Shown here piece after piece: positions 48,756 through 61,494 of a DNA stretch of 64,000 bases. This DNA comes from Zhengitettix transpicula (Eukaryota; Arthropoda; Insecta; Orthoptera; Tetrigidae): positions 24,020,501 to 24,084,500 of the forward strand of contig CM073595.1 of assembly GCA_037074705.1 (NCBI GenBank). The letters run 5' to 3'. Every line of letters begins with the position of its first letter. The first letter of the stretch is position 1. The notes beneath the pieces were generated by a model. That model saw nothing but the letters and a program-made list of their open reading frames with translations, was not told the DNA's origin and did no database searches. The position numbers and the translations under genes were made by a program.

Positions 48756-49070
48756 CTAGAGAATTTTTTGGCAACGTTTGTTATTTGTGACATGAAATGT
48801 TTACAACATTTTACACAATTTACAGTTTTATTCACCCTTAATTAATTTTAGAACCTGAATAATCCACTAATTCATCATGAATTAAGTTACTAGCTGTAAT
48901 ACTGATGATATCTTCCATTAATTTAACGTACATTCGACATCCAAAGTTATTCTTTTTATCATTCCTACAAACAATTCCCGCTATATCACAAATTTATTCT
49001 CGTTTTAAATTTTTGTGTCTTTTGCAGGCGAGAAAGGTAACCTAAGTTTATAATATGCAGCAACTGTCCG

Positions 49071-50300
49071 CATTCCCCCCCCCCCCCCCGAAGTAAGCCT
49101 GCGAGAGGATTTCTCGCAGGTGAACCTTCCCAGAGAGCTCTGGCGGGGGCTACCTTTGGGGATGCTCTCACATCTCTCTGGTTTTTTTTTTTTTTGAACT
49201 AAGGTTCCCACATGCCGAGGCACCTTGGTCTGTTTTGAGAGGTGTATGTTCCGGGGTCGCAGACCTTGGGCATACGGCAAGAGTTGTCCGCTATTCCTAT
49301 TGGAATAGTCGGCCAGCTGCCTCCTAAACAGGCCAAGGCATGGCGAGGGGTAAGCTGCGTCCCCACAGCAAACTCCTCTCCCGTCATCGGAAGGGCGTGG
49401 GACAAGTACCAAATGCCCGACCTACCCGATGCAGGTTATTTATAGGGTTTGTCCTGCATTACTTTTAGGCGAATGCCGGGTAGGATCCTTAAAATATAGC
49501 CCGGGGGCCCTAGTAACCCTTGGCTACCTTCCTCTACCCTTCCGCATCCCCCCTTTCAAATCCCTTTCCTATGCTATAAGAGGGGAGTTGCCACTATGTG
49601 GATTACCCTATACATAGCCTATCTACACCCAAACAACAACAACAACGCATTCCCCCTTTATTCCCGCTCCTAACAGAGCCTGCGAGAGGATTCTCTCGCA
49701 GGCAACCTGCGAGGGATGTTCTCTCGCAGGCAGAACCTTTTAGGAGAGATACGAAGGGGCTACCTTTGGGTATGCCTTTTCCTCTCCGTATTTGAACTAA
49801 GGTTCCCACAAGCCGAGACACCTCGGCCTGTTTTGAGAGGTGTATGTTCCGGGGTCACAGACCTTGGGCATTCGGTAAGAGTTGTCCGCTATTCCCATTG
49901 GAATAGTCGGCCAGCTGCCTCCTAAACTGGTCGAGGCACGGAGAAGGGAATGCTGCGTCCCCACAGCAAACTCCTCTCCCGCTATCGGAAGGGCGTGGGA
50001 CAAGTACCCAATGCCTGACCTACCCGATGCAGGTTTTTCTAAGGTTTTCCCTGCATTTCTTTAGGTGAATGCCGGGTAGGATCCTTAAAATATAGCCCGG
50101 GGGCCTTAGTAACCCTTGGCTACCTTCCTCTACCCTTCCGCATCCCCCCTTTCAAATCCCTTCCTATGCTATTAAAGGGGAGTTGCCCAAAGTGGATCAC
50201 CCTCATTTAGCCTGCTGCCCTAAAAAAAAGCATTCCCTCTTTCAAATACCTTCCTATGCTATTAAAGGGGAGTTGACCAACGTGGATTACCCTCATGTAG
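49071..50300 (+). repeat. Tandem ~580 bp repeat (two full, one partial unit)
   Basis: Units begin near 49071, 49648 and 50231, each at a cattccc segment. They share gttcccacatgccgaggcac, ggtcgcagaccttgggcat, gaatagtcggccagctgcct, gggcgtgggacaagtacc and gccgggtaggatccttaaaa. The third is cut after ~70 bp by the non-LTR element. Unit ends carry palindromes (separate entry). GC content is far above the surroundings. The open frames in them are not conserved between units, so I treat them as non-coding. The family is unknown. Confidence 0.85.
49678..49730. repeat. Twin short palindromes (gcctgcgaga / tctcgcaggc)
   Basis: Two adjacent hairpins, 49678-49703 and 49706-49730, each have a 10-11 bp stem and a short loop. 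A third of the same kind is at 49098-49120 in unit 1. They recur at the same place in each unit, where unit 2 has gained a second copy. Confidence 0.8.
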
Positions 50301-50301
50301 C

Positions 50302-53300
50302 TAGATAGATAGATAGATAGATTTATTCACCATTAGCCCTCTAAAGAGGAAATAGGATTCGTCACAAATGTACAGTAGATAAAATGCATATAAACTTATA
50401 ATACACAAAAACACACACAAAAATTCATATCTGTTTATATTAGTCTAGTCACTACAATCATACACACTATTTTTAGGAAACACGCACACGACACAAATCA
50501 CTTCCTGGTATTAATCTCCTGTCGCTAGGTACGGAGGGATGTCGTCATAGATATTTACTAAAACAGAAAGCAGAGGCAGGAAAACAGAACCAAAAGGGGA
50601 AAACTGGACAAACTATTTACATATTTATAGCATATTCGGCAATTTTGTAGGCAAGGCAGTTCAACGAATGTCAGACCGATTCAAAAATTCGTGTACGGAG
50701 TAATAAGTTCCATTGACAAGGTAAGTTTTACACTCCTTTACGAATAAGTTGTAGTTGTTGATGTTCTTTACATGATCAGGAAGGCTGTTAAATAGTGCGA
50801 TACCGGAATAATGAACGCTAGACTCATAGAGACTGAGGCTGTGCTTGTCAGACCTAAGAACTGAACGGTTTCTTGTGTCATAGCCATGATTGTCCCCGTT
50901 ACTTGCAAAAAGGTTCATGTTGCGTTTAACAAATTTTAGTATTTCTAATATGTAAGCGCTAGGTAGAGTCAGAATATGGAGTCTTTTGAACAGCGGCCTG
51001 CAGCTTTCTCTAGCATCTGAATCTGATATAATTCTAATGGCTCGTTTTTGCAGTTTGAAGACATCCACACTACGAGAACAATTGCCCCAGTTGGCAATAC
51101 CGTAACACATATGTGAATGAAAGTAGGCAAAGTAGACTAGTGAAGCAGTTTTGGTATCAACTTGTTGCGTCAATAGTCTCAATGAGTAACAAACAGAACT
51201 AAGTTTGCGCACGAGGCGATCAATGTGCAAGTTCCATTTTAATTTCATGTCGACTTGCAAGCCGAGGAAAGTCGCATGATCAGAGAACTTATCCGTTACG
51301 ATGTTGTTGGTTTCTGTTGTAAAACGAACTAACTTAGTTTTCTGTACATTGAGTGTTAATTAATTGGCGGCGAACCAAGTATTTAGGTCTCTAGATGCAG
51401 TCTCAATCTTCGCATTGAGATTATTTAAATCAATGTCCGTAATTAACAAATTAGTGTCATCTGCGTATAAGACAGATTTTATAGGGTCCATATATTCTGG
51501 AAGATCGTTAATATACAAAAGAAAAAGCAGGGGACCTAATATTGAGCCCTGAGGCACGCCACAAGAAATGCCCTCCCATTCTGACAAGTGCACCTCACCA
51601 GCTTTGTTTTTTAAGGCTACCTTCTGTTTCCGATTGTTGAGATAAGATTCAAAGAGTGCCAAAGCGTTGCCTCTGATCCCATAATATTCTAATTTTTGGA
51701 GGAGTATGCTGTGGTCTACAAGATCAAATGCCTTCGAGAGATCAGCAAAAATTCCGGCTACCTTCAGTTTTTCATCAAGGGAATTTTGTATACTCTGAAT
51801 AAACTCGTACATAGCGGTGCTCGTGGATTTTTGTTTGAGGAAGCCGTGTTGAGCAGGAGTAATTACTTTATACTTCGTCAAGAATTCAAGTAACTTTTTG
51901 TGTAAAATTTTTTCTAGTATTTTAGAAAATATCGGAAGTAGAGAAATTGGTCTGTAATTTGATGCGTCGGTGGGCGAACCCTTTTTGAAGATCGGAATAA
52001 CTTTAGCGGCTTTAAGAGAGTCGGGAAAAATGCCGGTAGAAAGACACGCGTTGAATATGATTTGAAGGGGAGTAGCTATGACTTCGGCACAGTAGTTCAC
52101 GACTTTGCTTGAGATGCCATATATATCCGCAGATTGGGTACATTTTAGCTTTCTTATTACGTTTATTATTTCGATACTGGTAACCGGTTGAAGAAAAATG
52201 GAATTCTGAACACTCGGTACGGCGTTTTGTAACAGTTTATAAAAAGCACGAGCTTCTGATGGCTTATTATTAGAAAATTGATCCGACACATGAACAAAAT
52301 ATGAATTAAATATACCCGCAGCGTCTCTGTTGGTGAAAGTGTTTCCGTTGTCGACAAGCTTTATATCTGCCACGTTATAATTGACTTTACCTGAGATATT
52401 TTTAATCACCTCCCAAGTTGCTTTTATTTTGTTATTTGAGTTTGCTATATACTCCGATGTATGTAATTTTTTAGCAGCTACAAGCACTTTCCTGTAGATA
52501 CGTCTATAAGATCGGAAGAAAGTCAAGAATTGTGGCGATGAATTAATATTTTTAAATTTATTCATTTGGCAGAGCCTTTCGCGAGAAACTAGTATGCCTT
52601 TAGTTATCCAATTTTTTACTTTGATATTGGGTCTATTCTTTAATTTAAGTGGAGCTGTCTCGTTGATGACTAATAAGAAATAATTTAGAAAAGTTTCGAA
52701 CATGTCATCAGCATTCTTAGTTTTATTAACATCTAAAATAAAATCCCATTGTACGGTCTCTAGTCTATTTGCGATAATTCTGAGTTTTGCAGAGTTAAGG
52801 TTTCTAGTAAGTAGTACTGAGTCTTTAGGGCTAGGTTTGCAGATTATTTCACTCTTTATGTTCATTAACATACCCTTGTGATCGGATAAACCTGTTTCTA
52901 TTATATTAACATTGTAAGAATCTATGTGAAGGTTACACAACAAATAGTCAATGCAAGTTTCTGAAAAGGCAACTCTAGTGGGATCTAAGTTAGTGACGGA
53001 AATGCCGTAGGATTTAAGCATGGTCCCAAGGTCGCGTTTATTACTGGACTCGCGCAGGTAGTCAACGTTGAAGTCGCCTGATACAATAACAGTCTTATTT
53101 TCCGCGTTGATTTTCCTTAATACACGGTCTAAAAGCGAAATAAAACTTGCACAATCGCTACCCGGTTGGCGATAAATTGATAAAAATATGACATTTTTAG
53201 AATTATTAACGGTTGTTAGTTCAACTGCACTGCACTCGAAAACACATTCACGACTGAGATTACGAATGTCTGGCCTATCTTTGCTCTTTTCTAATAGCTC

Positions 53301-53405
53301 GTTTTTAATGAAAATGCACGACCCCCCATTTTTCATTATTGTTCGACTGAAATTTGATACCCTAGCATAACCCTCTAGGACAAAACAATTAGCTTCGTCA
53401 AACAA
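50302..53405 (-). mobile_element. 5'-truncated non-LTR retrotransposon (Jockey-like)
   Basis: A 3.1 kb element runs right to left. Its 3' end is a (TCTA)n tail (50302-50322). It begins inside the endonuclease domain at about 53405. It sits in the third ~580 bp repeat unit: left flank cctcatgtagc, right flank ttagcccgtttccctaaaaa, which resembles the unit's ttagcctgctgccctaaaaa. The shared TAGC at each side may be the target duplication. ORF1 and the endonuclease N-terminus are absent. Confidence 0.8.
50661..53405 (-). pseudogene. Endonuclease/reverse transcriptase ORF with one in-frame stop
   Basis: One continuous frame of about 914 codons broken only by a TAA at 51362-51360. The APE-type endonuclease part has VIVSGDFNVDY and TGLSDHKGM. 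RT motifs follow in order: LPIFSKILEKILHKK, AGIFADLSKAFDLVDH, GVPQGSILGPLLFLLYINDLP-like and VLYADDTNLL (catalytic YADD). After the stop come LNVQKTKLVRF and a post-RT segment with YGIANWGNCS and FKLQKRAIRII, ending at 50661. The single nonsense change suggests a young copy. Clade by motif is Jockey/CR1-like. Confidence 0.88.
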
Positions 53406-53412
53406 TTAGCCC

Positions 53413-54220
53413 GTTTCCCTAAAAAAATAAGAAAAAATGAATAGACAACACTGATGGCGCACGGAGTTCGTAAAGTTGCCACGAGAGTGAAAAGCTTTTC
53501 AATACGAGTCTGCACAAGTACACTTAACAATTTTTTTTTCAGCTTGCGACGGTTACAGATTGTCTAATCACAACGTCAATTTTATGAGATCCGTGGTGTT
53601 GTTATTTTTAATATGATGAATGTTGAAGCACCGGTTCAAAGAATGGCAAACAATCAAGAAAACGTAGAACGGGAAAAGATTTAGTGACTGCATTACTGCT
53701 AACTTCATTATAATATCATAATAATTGTTTTTAAAAGGATGCATTACGTTATTTGGATTAAATAAACTTGATTCAATGGTCGTACCTTTGTAAGTAGAGC
53801 TAGAGAGAAATAGGTAGTCGTGACTGAATACGATGCGCAGTGGTCAATTGCCACGTAATTTTAATGGACGTTGCCCGAAGCGCAGTTTAACATGTAAATT
53901 TGTTATGGCAACTTCGTAGACTAAAAACTGTTCTGAAAACACTGCCGCGAGGAAATATGTAGGGATCAGTATTGAGGATATGTTGTACGTTAAGTAACTA
54001 ATCCGAAAAAGTTATAAGTACAAGGTGTGGTAAAAAGTCGTTGCACCTGTGTGTATACTCCTTTCGTAAGAATGTAAATAAATTTTGCATAGTTCATACT
54101 TCCGTCTAGCCGTAGCCGTCCCAAGAAAGTTTCCGAAACTCCAGAGATTTCCTCGTAATAATCAGGTGTTCCGTCGTTCCGGGAGAATTTATATTCACAA
54201 ACAATCATTTCTAATGAATA
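53413..54220. other. Unassigned sequence between non-LTR element and Helitron
   Basis: No supported gene. The minus-strand frame at 53990-54208 has no recognisable features. Confidence 0.4.
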
Positions 54221-54819
54221 TCTTTATAATAAAAATGGATGTATATTTGTATGTATGTATGTATGTATTTACGTTGTTCTTTATACAAATTTTATCGCGT
54301 GGACAGAATGCAACAAAAATTGGTATACGTATTCTGCCAAAATTGAGAACCGGTACTGTGAGGGTGAGAAACGCCTAGCATACATGTGGAAAGAATTATA
54401 ATTAAAAACCGTGATCATTAAATATTAAATTACTGCGCGCCAAGAGACAATGACGTCACGCGAGAGAAAGACGTTACTACGCAACGAACAAAGGAAATAT
54501 CTCCTTTATTAGGAATGAACTAAAGCAGAAATATTTTATTTAAATAAAAAGTATAATTTTATACAGCAATATTCCATCGAATGATAATAAAGAAGAATAC
54601 GAATTACTTTACCATCCTTGGGGAAAATGTAAGTTAATTTTCGCGTTGTATTAGTTGTGAGTATAGCTAACAATTTCATCAATGTAATATTTCGTAATGT
54701 ATGAAGACTGAGTGACGATTATATCCTGAAATACTCAAGGAATATATTTAAGTATTCAATTAAATACTTTTTCGAGTTTATATAAATAAGTACACGAGCA
54801 ATGCCAGGCACCTAGCTAG
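54221..54819 (+). mobile_element. Nonautonomous Helitron-like element
   Basis: It begins TCTTTATAATAAAAATGG with a (GTAT)n leader common to insect Helitrons and ends in cacgagcaatgccaggca-cctagCTAG. The terminal CTAG is the Helitron CTRR end, preceded by a weak hairpin. It lies between A (54220) and T (54820), the expected AT target, without duplication. It is 599 bp and has no Rep/helicase. The stem has mismatches, so it looks old. Confidence 0.65.
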
Positions 54820-55574
54820 TAAGTAATAAAAATGGCCGTTGTAGCCGAATTCGGCTGTATAAGAAGTTACTGTTTCATTGATGACTTAATTGTTTATTTC
54901 GTGTTTAGTAAAAAAGTGTTACACATTATTTCGATATTATTTTTAATAAAATTTCCCCTAGAAATGAGCCAGTTCTACCGACATACAATATTTCACGTCA
55001 TCATTTAAAATATTCGTCTTATTTTCGATCGTTACATCATCTCAAATATTCGTTTTTTTAATCTTAGATTTAGAATATAAGATCTCTTCTCTGTATTTAT
55101 GTCGTACGTGCAAATTCTCATGGTATTTTGGTCTGTCTCTTTAACTGCCATTAATTTAATATTTTGAAGGACTTTTTTTGAAAAAAAATTATTAATTACT
55201 ATCAAAAAAAATTTTATTCTCCAGTATACCATTTTTCTTTCTGATTAAAGTGTCTACATGTTGATAAAAATATCGAGACTGATGTAACTTTGCATATTCA
55301 CTTGATACGCACGATGACTGGTGACTGTCATCAAAGTAGGACCATATTTTCTCCTCCCGTTCCATTTCTTCTCAGATCGTTTCCGTCAGGTTGCGAAATC
55401 TTTACTTTAGTAGTTCTGTTGATAACTATTGATAAATGGGTTCCTTTTAGAGTATACTTCATTTTAGGGAAGAGTAAGAATTAGGTTTAGTGTAATGTAT
55501 TGTAATAAACAAATAAATAGGTCGTTTAATTTATATTTTAATTAAATGAAATTACCTCACGTTAAGCGTCAAAA

Positions 55575-56651
55575 TGTAATAATTAAATGGAAGGTTTTTT
55601 TATTAAATGAAAAGATCGAAATTAACAAACAAAATATTTATTTATTTTGTGGCAATAACTCAAAAACAATTACAATTTAAAATATTAATTTCTCAGGGTC
55701 TTCACTTGGTTTGATAATGGACACAACAAATTGATTTAAAAATCTTATTAACAAACAAATCACATTTACCTAAACAATACGTCGATAGAAATAAACTAAA
55801 AAGAAAAGAAATTAACTTGACATTTAAAATAGAACGAAATCTGACTTCTATCCTTTAACTACGTTTACATAAATCATTAATTTTGTATTTCGTTACTCAC
55901 ATCTGTCCAGCTAGTTCCAGCATTCCTTTTTGTTTTCGGGAGTACACTGTTGCAAAAAAATTTACACTGATTGTAATATTGGCTCACAGATTTTACACTC
56001 TTTACGTCAACCTTGATAGGCTCCCAGGAACTCGGATTATCCTCCTTTTTGTCAGCTATCTGATGACCGCTTGCCTTGTATGAATCCTGTGATTCATAGA
56101 TTTGCTAGTCTTTTTACTGCTTGGGACTTAAACTGTAATTTTACTATTCCTGGCTGGCTACAGACATAAAATCTGCACTCCTTTCCTGGCTGCTGATAGA
56201 CGTAAAAACTGCTAACTTAGCGATATTTACGATTTAAATGCTTCCGTGAATGTTTTTACTTTGTCTTCAACTCACAACTTTGTTTAATAATACTTTAAAC
56301 AACGGCTAGTGTCTGCTCTCTAAAATCATTTGTTCCGCCCTCCGAAATGTCCCGTCACCAACTGAACTATCGTCGTGCTCTCGAGTTTTAGCGCGCATAC
56401 CCATTTTAGACTTTCCGACAAAGCAACAGAGCTCGGCTCCATTGCTGTTTTGGAAGCTCCTGCCGCTATAATTGATTTCTCAAACAATTTAAATTTTATG
56501 TCCAAACAATTAATGCCAGAATTAATTGGCATTACAGTATATATTTTAAATACATTAAATTGATTAAAACTATAGGGAATCATAAATTCTCTTTATATTA
56601 TTAGTATCATTTGTTTACGTTAATGGCCCAATCATTGGAACGAACATTACA
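55575..56651 (-). mobile_element. Second LTR-like copy of the 9.77 kb family, reversed
   Basis: Starts TGTAATAATTAA and ends GAACATTACA. The stretch tctcagggtcttcacttgg-tttgataatggacacaaca matches the reverse complement of the 9.77 kb block (acccatgag...gttatcaaaccc). This makes the family an LTR with reasonable support, though no target duplication is seen and the middle has diverged. Confidence 0.5.
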
Positions 56652-58740
56652 TTTCATGTAATTAATTGTAAGTAATGTTCAATAAATTTTTAATTAATTA
56701 TATTATTAAGTATCATGTTTGTAAAATCTTGCTTTGTTGTAATTATTAGAAACACGAATTTTGAAATTAGGTCATTTAATTGACTTTACAACACCTGAAG
56801 AAGTACTAATATATTAGGGATGAAGCTTTGATCATGTTTTTATATTATAATGTTTAAAAATTTAAAATAGTAATAAATTTATATCTAAATAGGTTGATGT
56901 TTTCATTTATTTAAGAACGTCAGACAAATATAACTGTTAAAAAATTTGTATCTTAATTGATCATTTCTAAGCATATTTATTAAATGAATCACTACCAATT
57001 GGAATAGTTTCCATATTATAGATAGAGATAGAAATTATAAATCCGGATAAGTATCAGAAATGTTATACATTAAACTTGTATTAAATTCTCTTTATGTTAA
57101 AACCAAGACTGAGTCTTTAAGCAATAAAGTTGATCTTCCGAAACTGTATACCTTCTCGCTCAGCGGTCAGGATTTAGAAATGGGCCGGGAGGAGGAGGAT
57201 GTCCGCTCATGCCACGGCCGCTCAAAATACGGCGCCAAGAATTATCATGGTGCTAAATCAGGGGAATAGCGAGGATTCTCAAGGACTCTGGTCCAAAACT
57301 GCGTTGTCTGTTGCAACATCAACCCATTCTTCCACAATTATGGAAGCTTCATTTCGCAGAATTGGCTCAAACTTTCTTTAGATAACTGTTAATCCACTTA
57401 TTCCATCATAACGCTCTGTGGATATCGACAAAAATGAGAAGCATTGCCTTGAACTTCAAGAATGCGTGCTGTTTTCCTCTTGAAGAATATTATGTTTACG
57501 GAGTTCTTTTCTAATAATCTGACTACTATGTTTCGACTCGTTTCACGAGAAACCTGATCTTAAAACGCTGATCAATTGGTAGTGGTAGACTGATAACCCA
57601 CTGATACTGAGTCTCCCATTGGATTGTAACACAGTTCAAGGCCGAACATAACAACCGCGTAATAGAATACGGAAAATAATAAGTTTTAGAATTAGTCTCA
57701 TTACGTTTGTTTCGCGGAATGGCTTATGTTTGGCGATACATAGTGCCGCGTTATAGAAGGTGACGAATTATTTTGTATAATTTTCCCGTCTTGTGACTTT
57801 TAAAAGGTTCAACGTTAATTGAATTGAAAGCAATTTTACAAGTTTTTTGTCGAGTGTACCGTGACTGATATACTTGTTACAAAGTAAAAGGAAGTAGCAA
57901 CGTCATTGACACTAGGCGCACTGCAGAATACAACTAAACTGCATTACTTGTACCTTAAAGACATGGCATATGTTCGACTGGCGAAGTAGACTTCCGGCTT
58001 TCACCTGTGGAAGGTCGTCCGCTTAGATAACTGTACACTGCAATCCTGAGGTTATGACGAAACTCTTCACATCCTCTCCGCGATGTGACCTATCACCTTA
58101 TAAAACCACGTCAACTTACCCGTGCTGCCGTGTCTTCAGTAACTATATTCTTCAAATTGATCTGAACGAAAAATTAAATAAACTTTGGTCGGCTTAGTTA
58201 ATTCGTAAATCGAAATAATCGTAATTTTCCATAATGTGATGAAAGAAAAATAATATTCTGCTTCGGAACCCCAGAGAATCGTTTATCGATTCGTCGCACT
58301 TCGCTCATCGAACCTCTTTTCCAGACTCTCGAGAAGTGAGTTTTGGGGAGGTCCAGAATATTGGCGTTGGTATCAGTAATAAATTATCTCCTCGTCCAAG
58401 GTAATTTTTTTATACGATGAACCATATTTACAAGTTGGGAAATGGAGAAACGTCACATATGGCCAAATCTGGTACAGACGCTTCAATGCGCCAACAATTG
58501 CTACTTAAATTTGACAATTTTCACCATCGAAACAGCACCTATGCATCTATGATGTAAGAACACATTATTCAGGGCCAAATATGGACGTTTTTTTCTTTAT
58601 TTATTGGCTGAACGTTTCCAACAACAATGCATTTATTATTCGTCCTTTTTCAAAATAGTCGATGCGGTTAATTCGTAGTCCATCAGAAAAAAATCGTGGC
58701 AATCACCCTCGCTGATTAATTAACCAAGCCAGTTATGTGT
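56652..58740. other. Unassigned AT-rich sequence
   Basis: No supported gene. Near 56788-56825 a ctgaagaagtactaatatat-tagggatgaagc stretch resembles the hammerhead-like family but its GAAAC box is GAAGC and stem I is poor. A GC-richer patch at 57140-57300 is unexplained. Confidence 0.35.
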
Positions 58741-58900
58741 AGGGGTGGAGCGGCGTTACAAGAAAATAACGTGAATACAATCGAGATTGGAGTCAAATCT
58801 GGAGTTATGGATGTCGGTGAGGTTCATTGTAACAACTCGGGAATCACCGGCCACCCAGATATTATTACAGATAAAGTAAAATATTAAAATCAACAACTTA
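58740..58900 (+). repeat. Dispersed repeat X, copy 2
   Basis: aggggtggagcggcgttac, attggagtcaaatctggagt, atggatgtcggtgaggttc and then attacagataaagtaaaa. Same motif order as copy 1 (16.3 kb) and copy 3 (60.0 kb). Confidence 0.6.
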
Positions 58901-59330
58901 ATAATTCACTCTATTACCATTCTTTTTTTTATTCACTTCCACTAATTTTTGTTTGGACTGTGGTTTCTTCCCGGTTGTGTATTGGTGGATCCACCATGCA
59001 CCAACAGTTCCGTATCGATGTAGAAACTGCTCAGGATCACGACGAAAAACCGCCAAACACGTCACTGAATTGAACCACACAGCTGTGTAATTTTCTATGA
59101 GTAAACGCGGCATCAATCTTGCGAATATTTTTGCAGACATAATTTATCATGAAAATTCGAAATTACCGAGCTGTGGGACATAGCTGTAGCTTCGTCGACT
59201 TCACGCATAATTCATCGATAAATCAATACCACCTTATTGTGGGTTTCGGCAATCATGTATGACATAGTAACCTGGAGTAGACGTCGTGAACGATGTTCGG
59301 TACTTGTGGGTTTACTAACCTAATCATCTA
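58895..59330 (-). pseudogene. mariner transposase middle fragment
   Basis: Minus-strand frames read REVDEATAMSHSSVISNFHD and then AKIFARLMPRLLIENY, FRRDPEQFLHRYGTV and WWIHQYTTGKKPQSKQ. This follows the helix-turn-helix, VPRLL and first catalytic segment of Mos1/irritans-type mariners. The catalytic V(D)ET box is changed to VGAWW. Frame breaks occur and the termini are missing. Confidence 0.65.
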
Positions 59331-59799
59331 ACTATAACCGATTTCAAACGCTGAGTCAGAAGTGCCATGAACTTCATCATAAACATCTTTGATTTGCATA
59401 GGGTATTTTGAATTTCAAACCGAAGTGTTTAATTACGTCAAGAAGCTCGCTTTTGTTTCATTATTTGCTAATAAAACACACTAAATGCATTGACTAATAG
59501 TAAAAATGGGACGTAGATATAACTAAAATTTTAACAGCAGTGTATTACAATATGATGCTTTTTAGAATCTTTTCGATACCATCTCTTGGATTTAGTCAGA
59601 CTTACTGTAGGACTTATCATTTTTGAAACTGAAATGGGGAAATCATTGTAATTTACTTGATTTAATTTTAACTTATAAAACCTGACGTTGGAACATAAAA
59701 ATAAAACAATTATTATATACTAAACAGACCAGAGTGTTTATTTGTGTGTATGTATGTGCGCATGTCACCAAATTACGTACACGAGTTCCTTGCGGCACT

Positions 59800-60165
59800 G
59801 TAGGGGTAAGACTCATTCATCTTCCACCCCCCGAGGTGAGGGTCAAAATTTTCAAACATGTTCAAACGGCCGATATTTGTGTCGGATAAACATTTTTCGA
59901 GGTCAAAGCGATTTATAGCATTTCTACGGATGTTTTCTGTGTAGAATTTCAACCCCTTTCACCACGTTAAGGGGTAGCGGTATTAAAAGGAAAATAATGC
60001 GAATACAACCTAGATTGGAGTCTAATCCGGGATTATGGATGTCGCTAAGTTTAATTATGACAACCCGGCAACGACAGCCATGCAGATAGTATTACAGATA
60101 AAGTAAAAAAAATTAAATCAACAACTAAATAATTTACTCAATTACCATTCAATTTTAATTCACAT
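59800..60165 (+). repeat. Dispersed repeat X, copy 3 (longest)
   Basis: Contains attggagtctaatccgggat, atggatgtcgctaagtttaa, attacagataaagtaaaa and ttactcaattaccattca, as in copy 2. An extra 5' part (59800-59960) holds ccgatatttgtgtcggataa and a short inverted segment. Confidence 0.6.
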
Positions 60166-61344
60166 CCACAAAGAATATCTTTCAGAATTTTCAGTTTCAG
60201 GAACAATGTTCACTTTTTCAGCAGAAAAACCTCTGATATTGTTATTTATATATATATATGTATATATATATTTGACTCCATAATTGCATATATATTTTTC
60301 AAGATATATCTATGGTTGGATGAGTATAACTTTGAAGATTTTTCGATCTCTCAAACAACTGTTTTAGCGTCCGGACATATTCACAAAATACTTCAATTTA
60401 ATCTAGGAAACCTTATTATTAATAAGGTATTAATGAGTATTATGTTTATGTATTAACATCGGCGAAGAGAACGTTGCCATATATTCTTTGCCACAGTACA
60501 TTCGGAAGTGGGAATTCCAATAGAATCAGTATTCTTCTGACACACTTCTTTGAATATATTTGCGCAACTAATTAGAACGTTTTGCAAAATTGGTCCCTAT
60601 TTTTAAATGTAGACTTAAATTGGCTGTGATTAACCTGTCCCAATCCCTTCACCGCTCGAGGCTGAAACAGTCACGCAGAATCATTCTCCATAGCCCAGTT
60701 ATGCCTGCCACGGAAAAGTAACTATGAATGACATTTGCTTAGTGGAAAACAAGGACATTTACTGTAGAAAGAGATCTTGGGTTTCCACTCGGGTAGACGT
60801 TTCTGTCGTCACCTTCAAGGTGCTTAATAAACTGGGTGCAATTCACCCGAAAGATCACGAGCTTTAATAGATCTATTTAATAAAGGATATTACAATCGTT
60901 ACTTAAGTAATCCAAAGATAGTGGAAATATCTCAGTGTTGTCAGAGCAATTAAAAACCCTTAGAAATATCATAAAAAATAATTGAGTAAAAAATTCTTGA
61001 AGTAAGATAATGGCGCATTAACAAGCGTGGGCACTTTAAGATTTAGTACATAGTGTAGCATATACGGAACATAACTTTTAGTATCACTCCAGAGGCATCT
61101 GTTGGTTTCTAAGGGAGCTAATTTGTGATGCAGATATGAAACAACAGGCACTTAAGGAAATGTGAAACTTTAGACATCCATATACTTTAAATAATATTTA
61201 ATTTCACTGTAGAAAAAATTTATTTAGAAATACAAAAAAGTTATAATGATATATATAATTATATATTCTGACTATTGATAAAATTAATAAATAAATACAA
61301 ATCAGCCAATTTTTAGTCGGCAAAAAAAGAATGTATTAACTAAA

Positions 61345-61387
61345 TTAACAACGTTTCATCGCTTAATTTACGACGTCATCAGGTTAA
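61345..61387 (-). ncRNA. Hammerhead-ribozyme-like motif G1 (best preserved)
   Basis: Minus strand: stem I ttaac (61387-61383) pairs perfectly (5 bp) with gttaa (61349-61345). CTGATGA is 61382-61376, stem II is gtcgt/gcgat, GAAAC is 61357-61353 and the site GTT is 61352-61350. Every core position fits CUGANGA...GAAA...NUH. Stem III is only the palindromic ACGT, so if active it would act as a dimer. Confidence 0.6.
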
Positions 61388-61494
61388 AGGTTTTAAAAAA
61401 ATTTAATGGACAGGTCTTTATATGCTGGCTGCCGTTGACGAAATTTATTTCAGCTTAGGAAGACCTGTCCATCAAATTATTCTTAAAAAAACTT

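Noticed and set aside
49678..49730. CRISPR-like short repeats
   Set aside because: Only two adjacent palindromes with no spacer array; a eukaryotic genome context.
49005..50064. Frames within the ~580 bp tandem units on both strands
   Set aside because: Length and frame are not conserved between units; better explained as GC-rich non-coding repeat.
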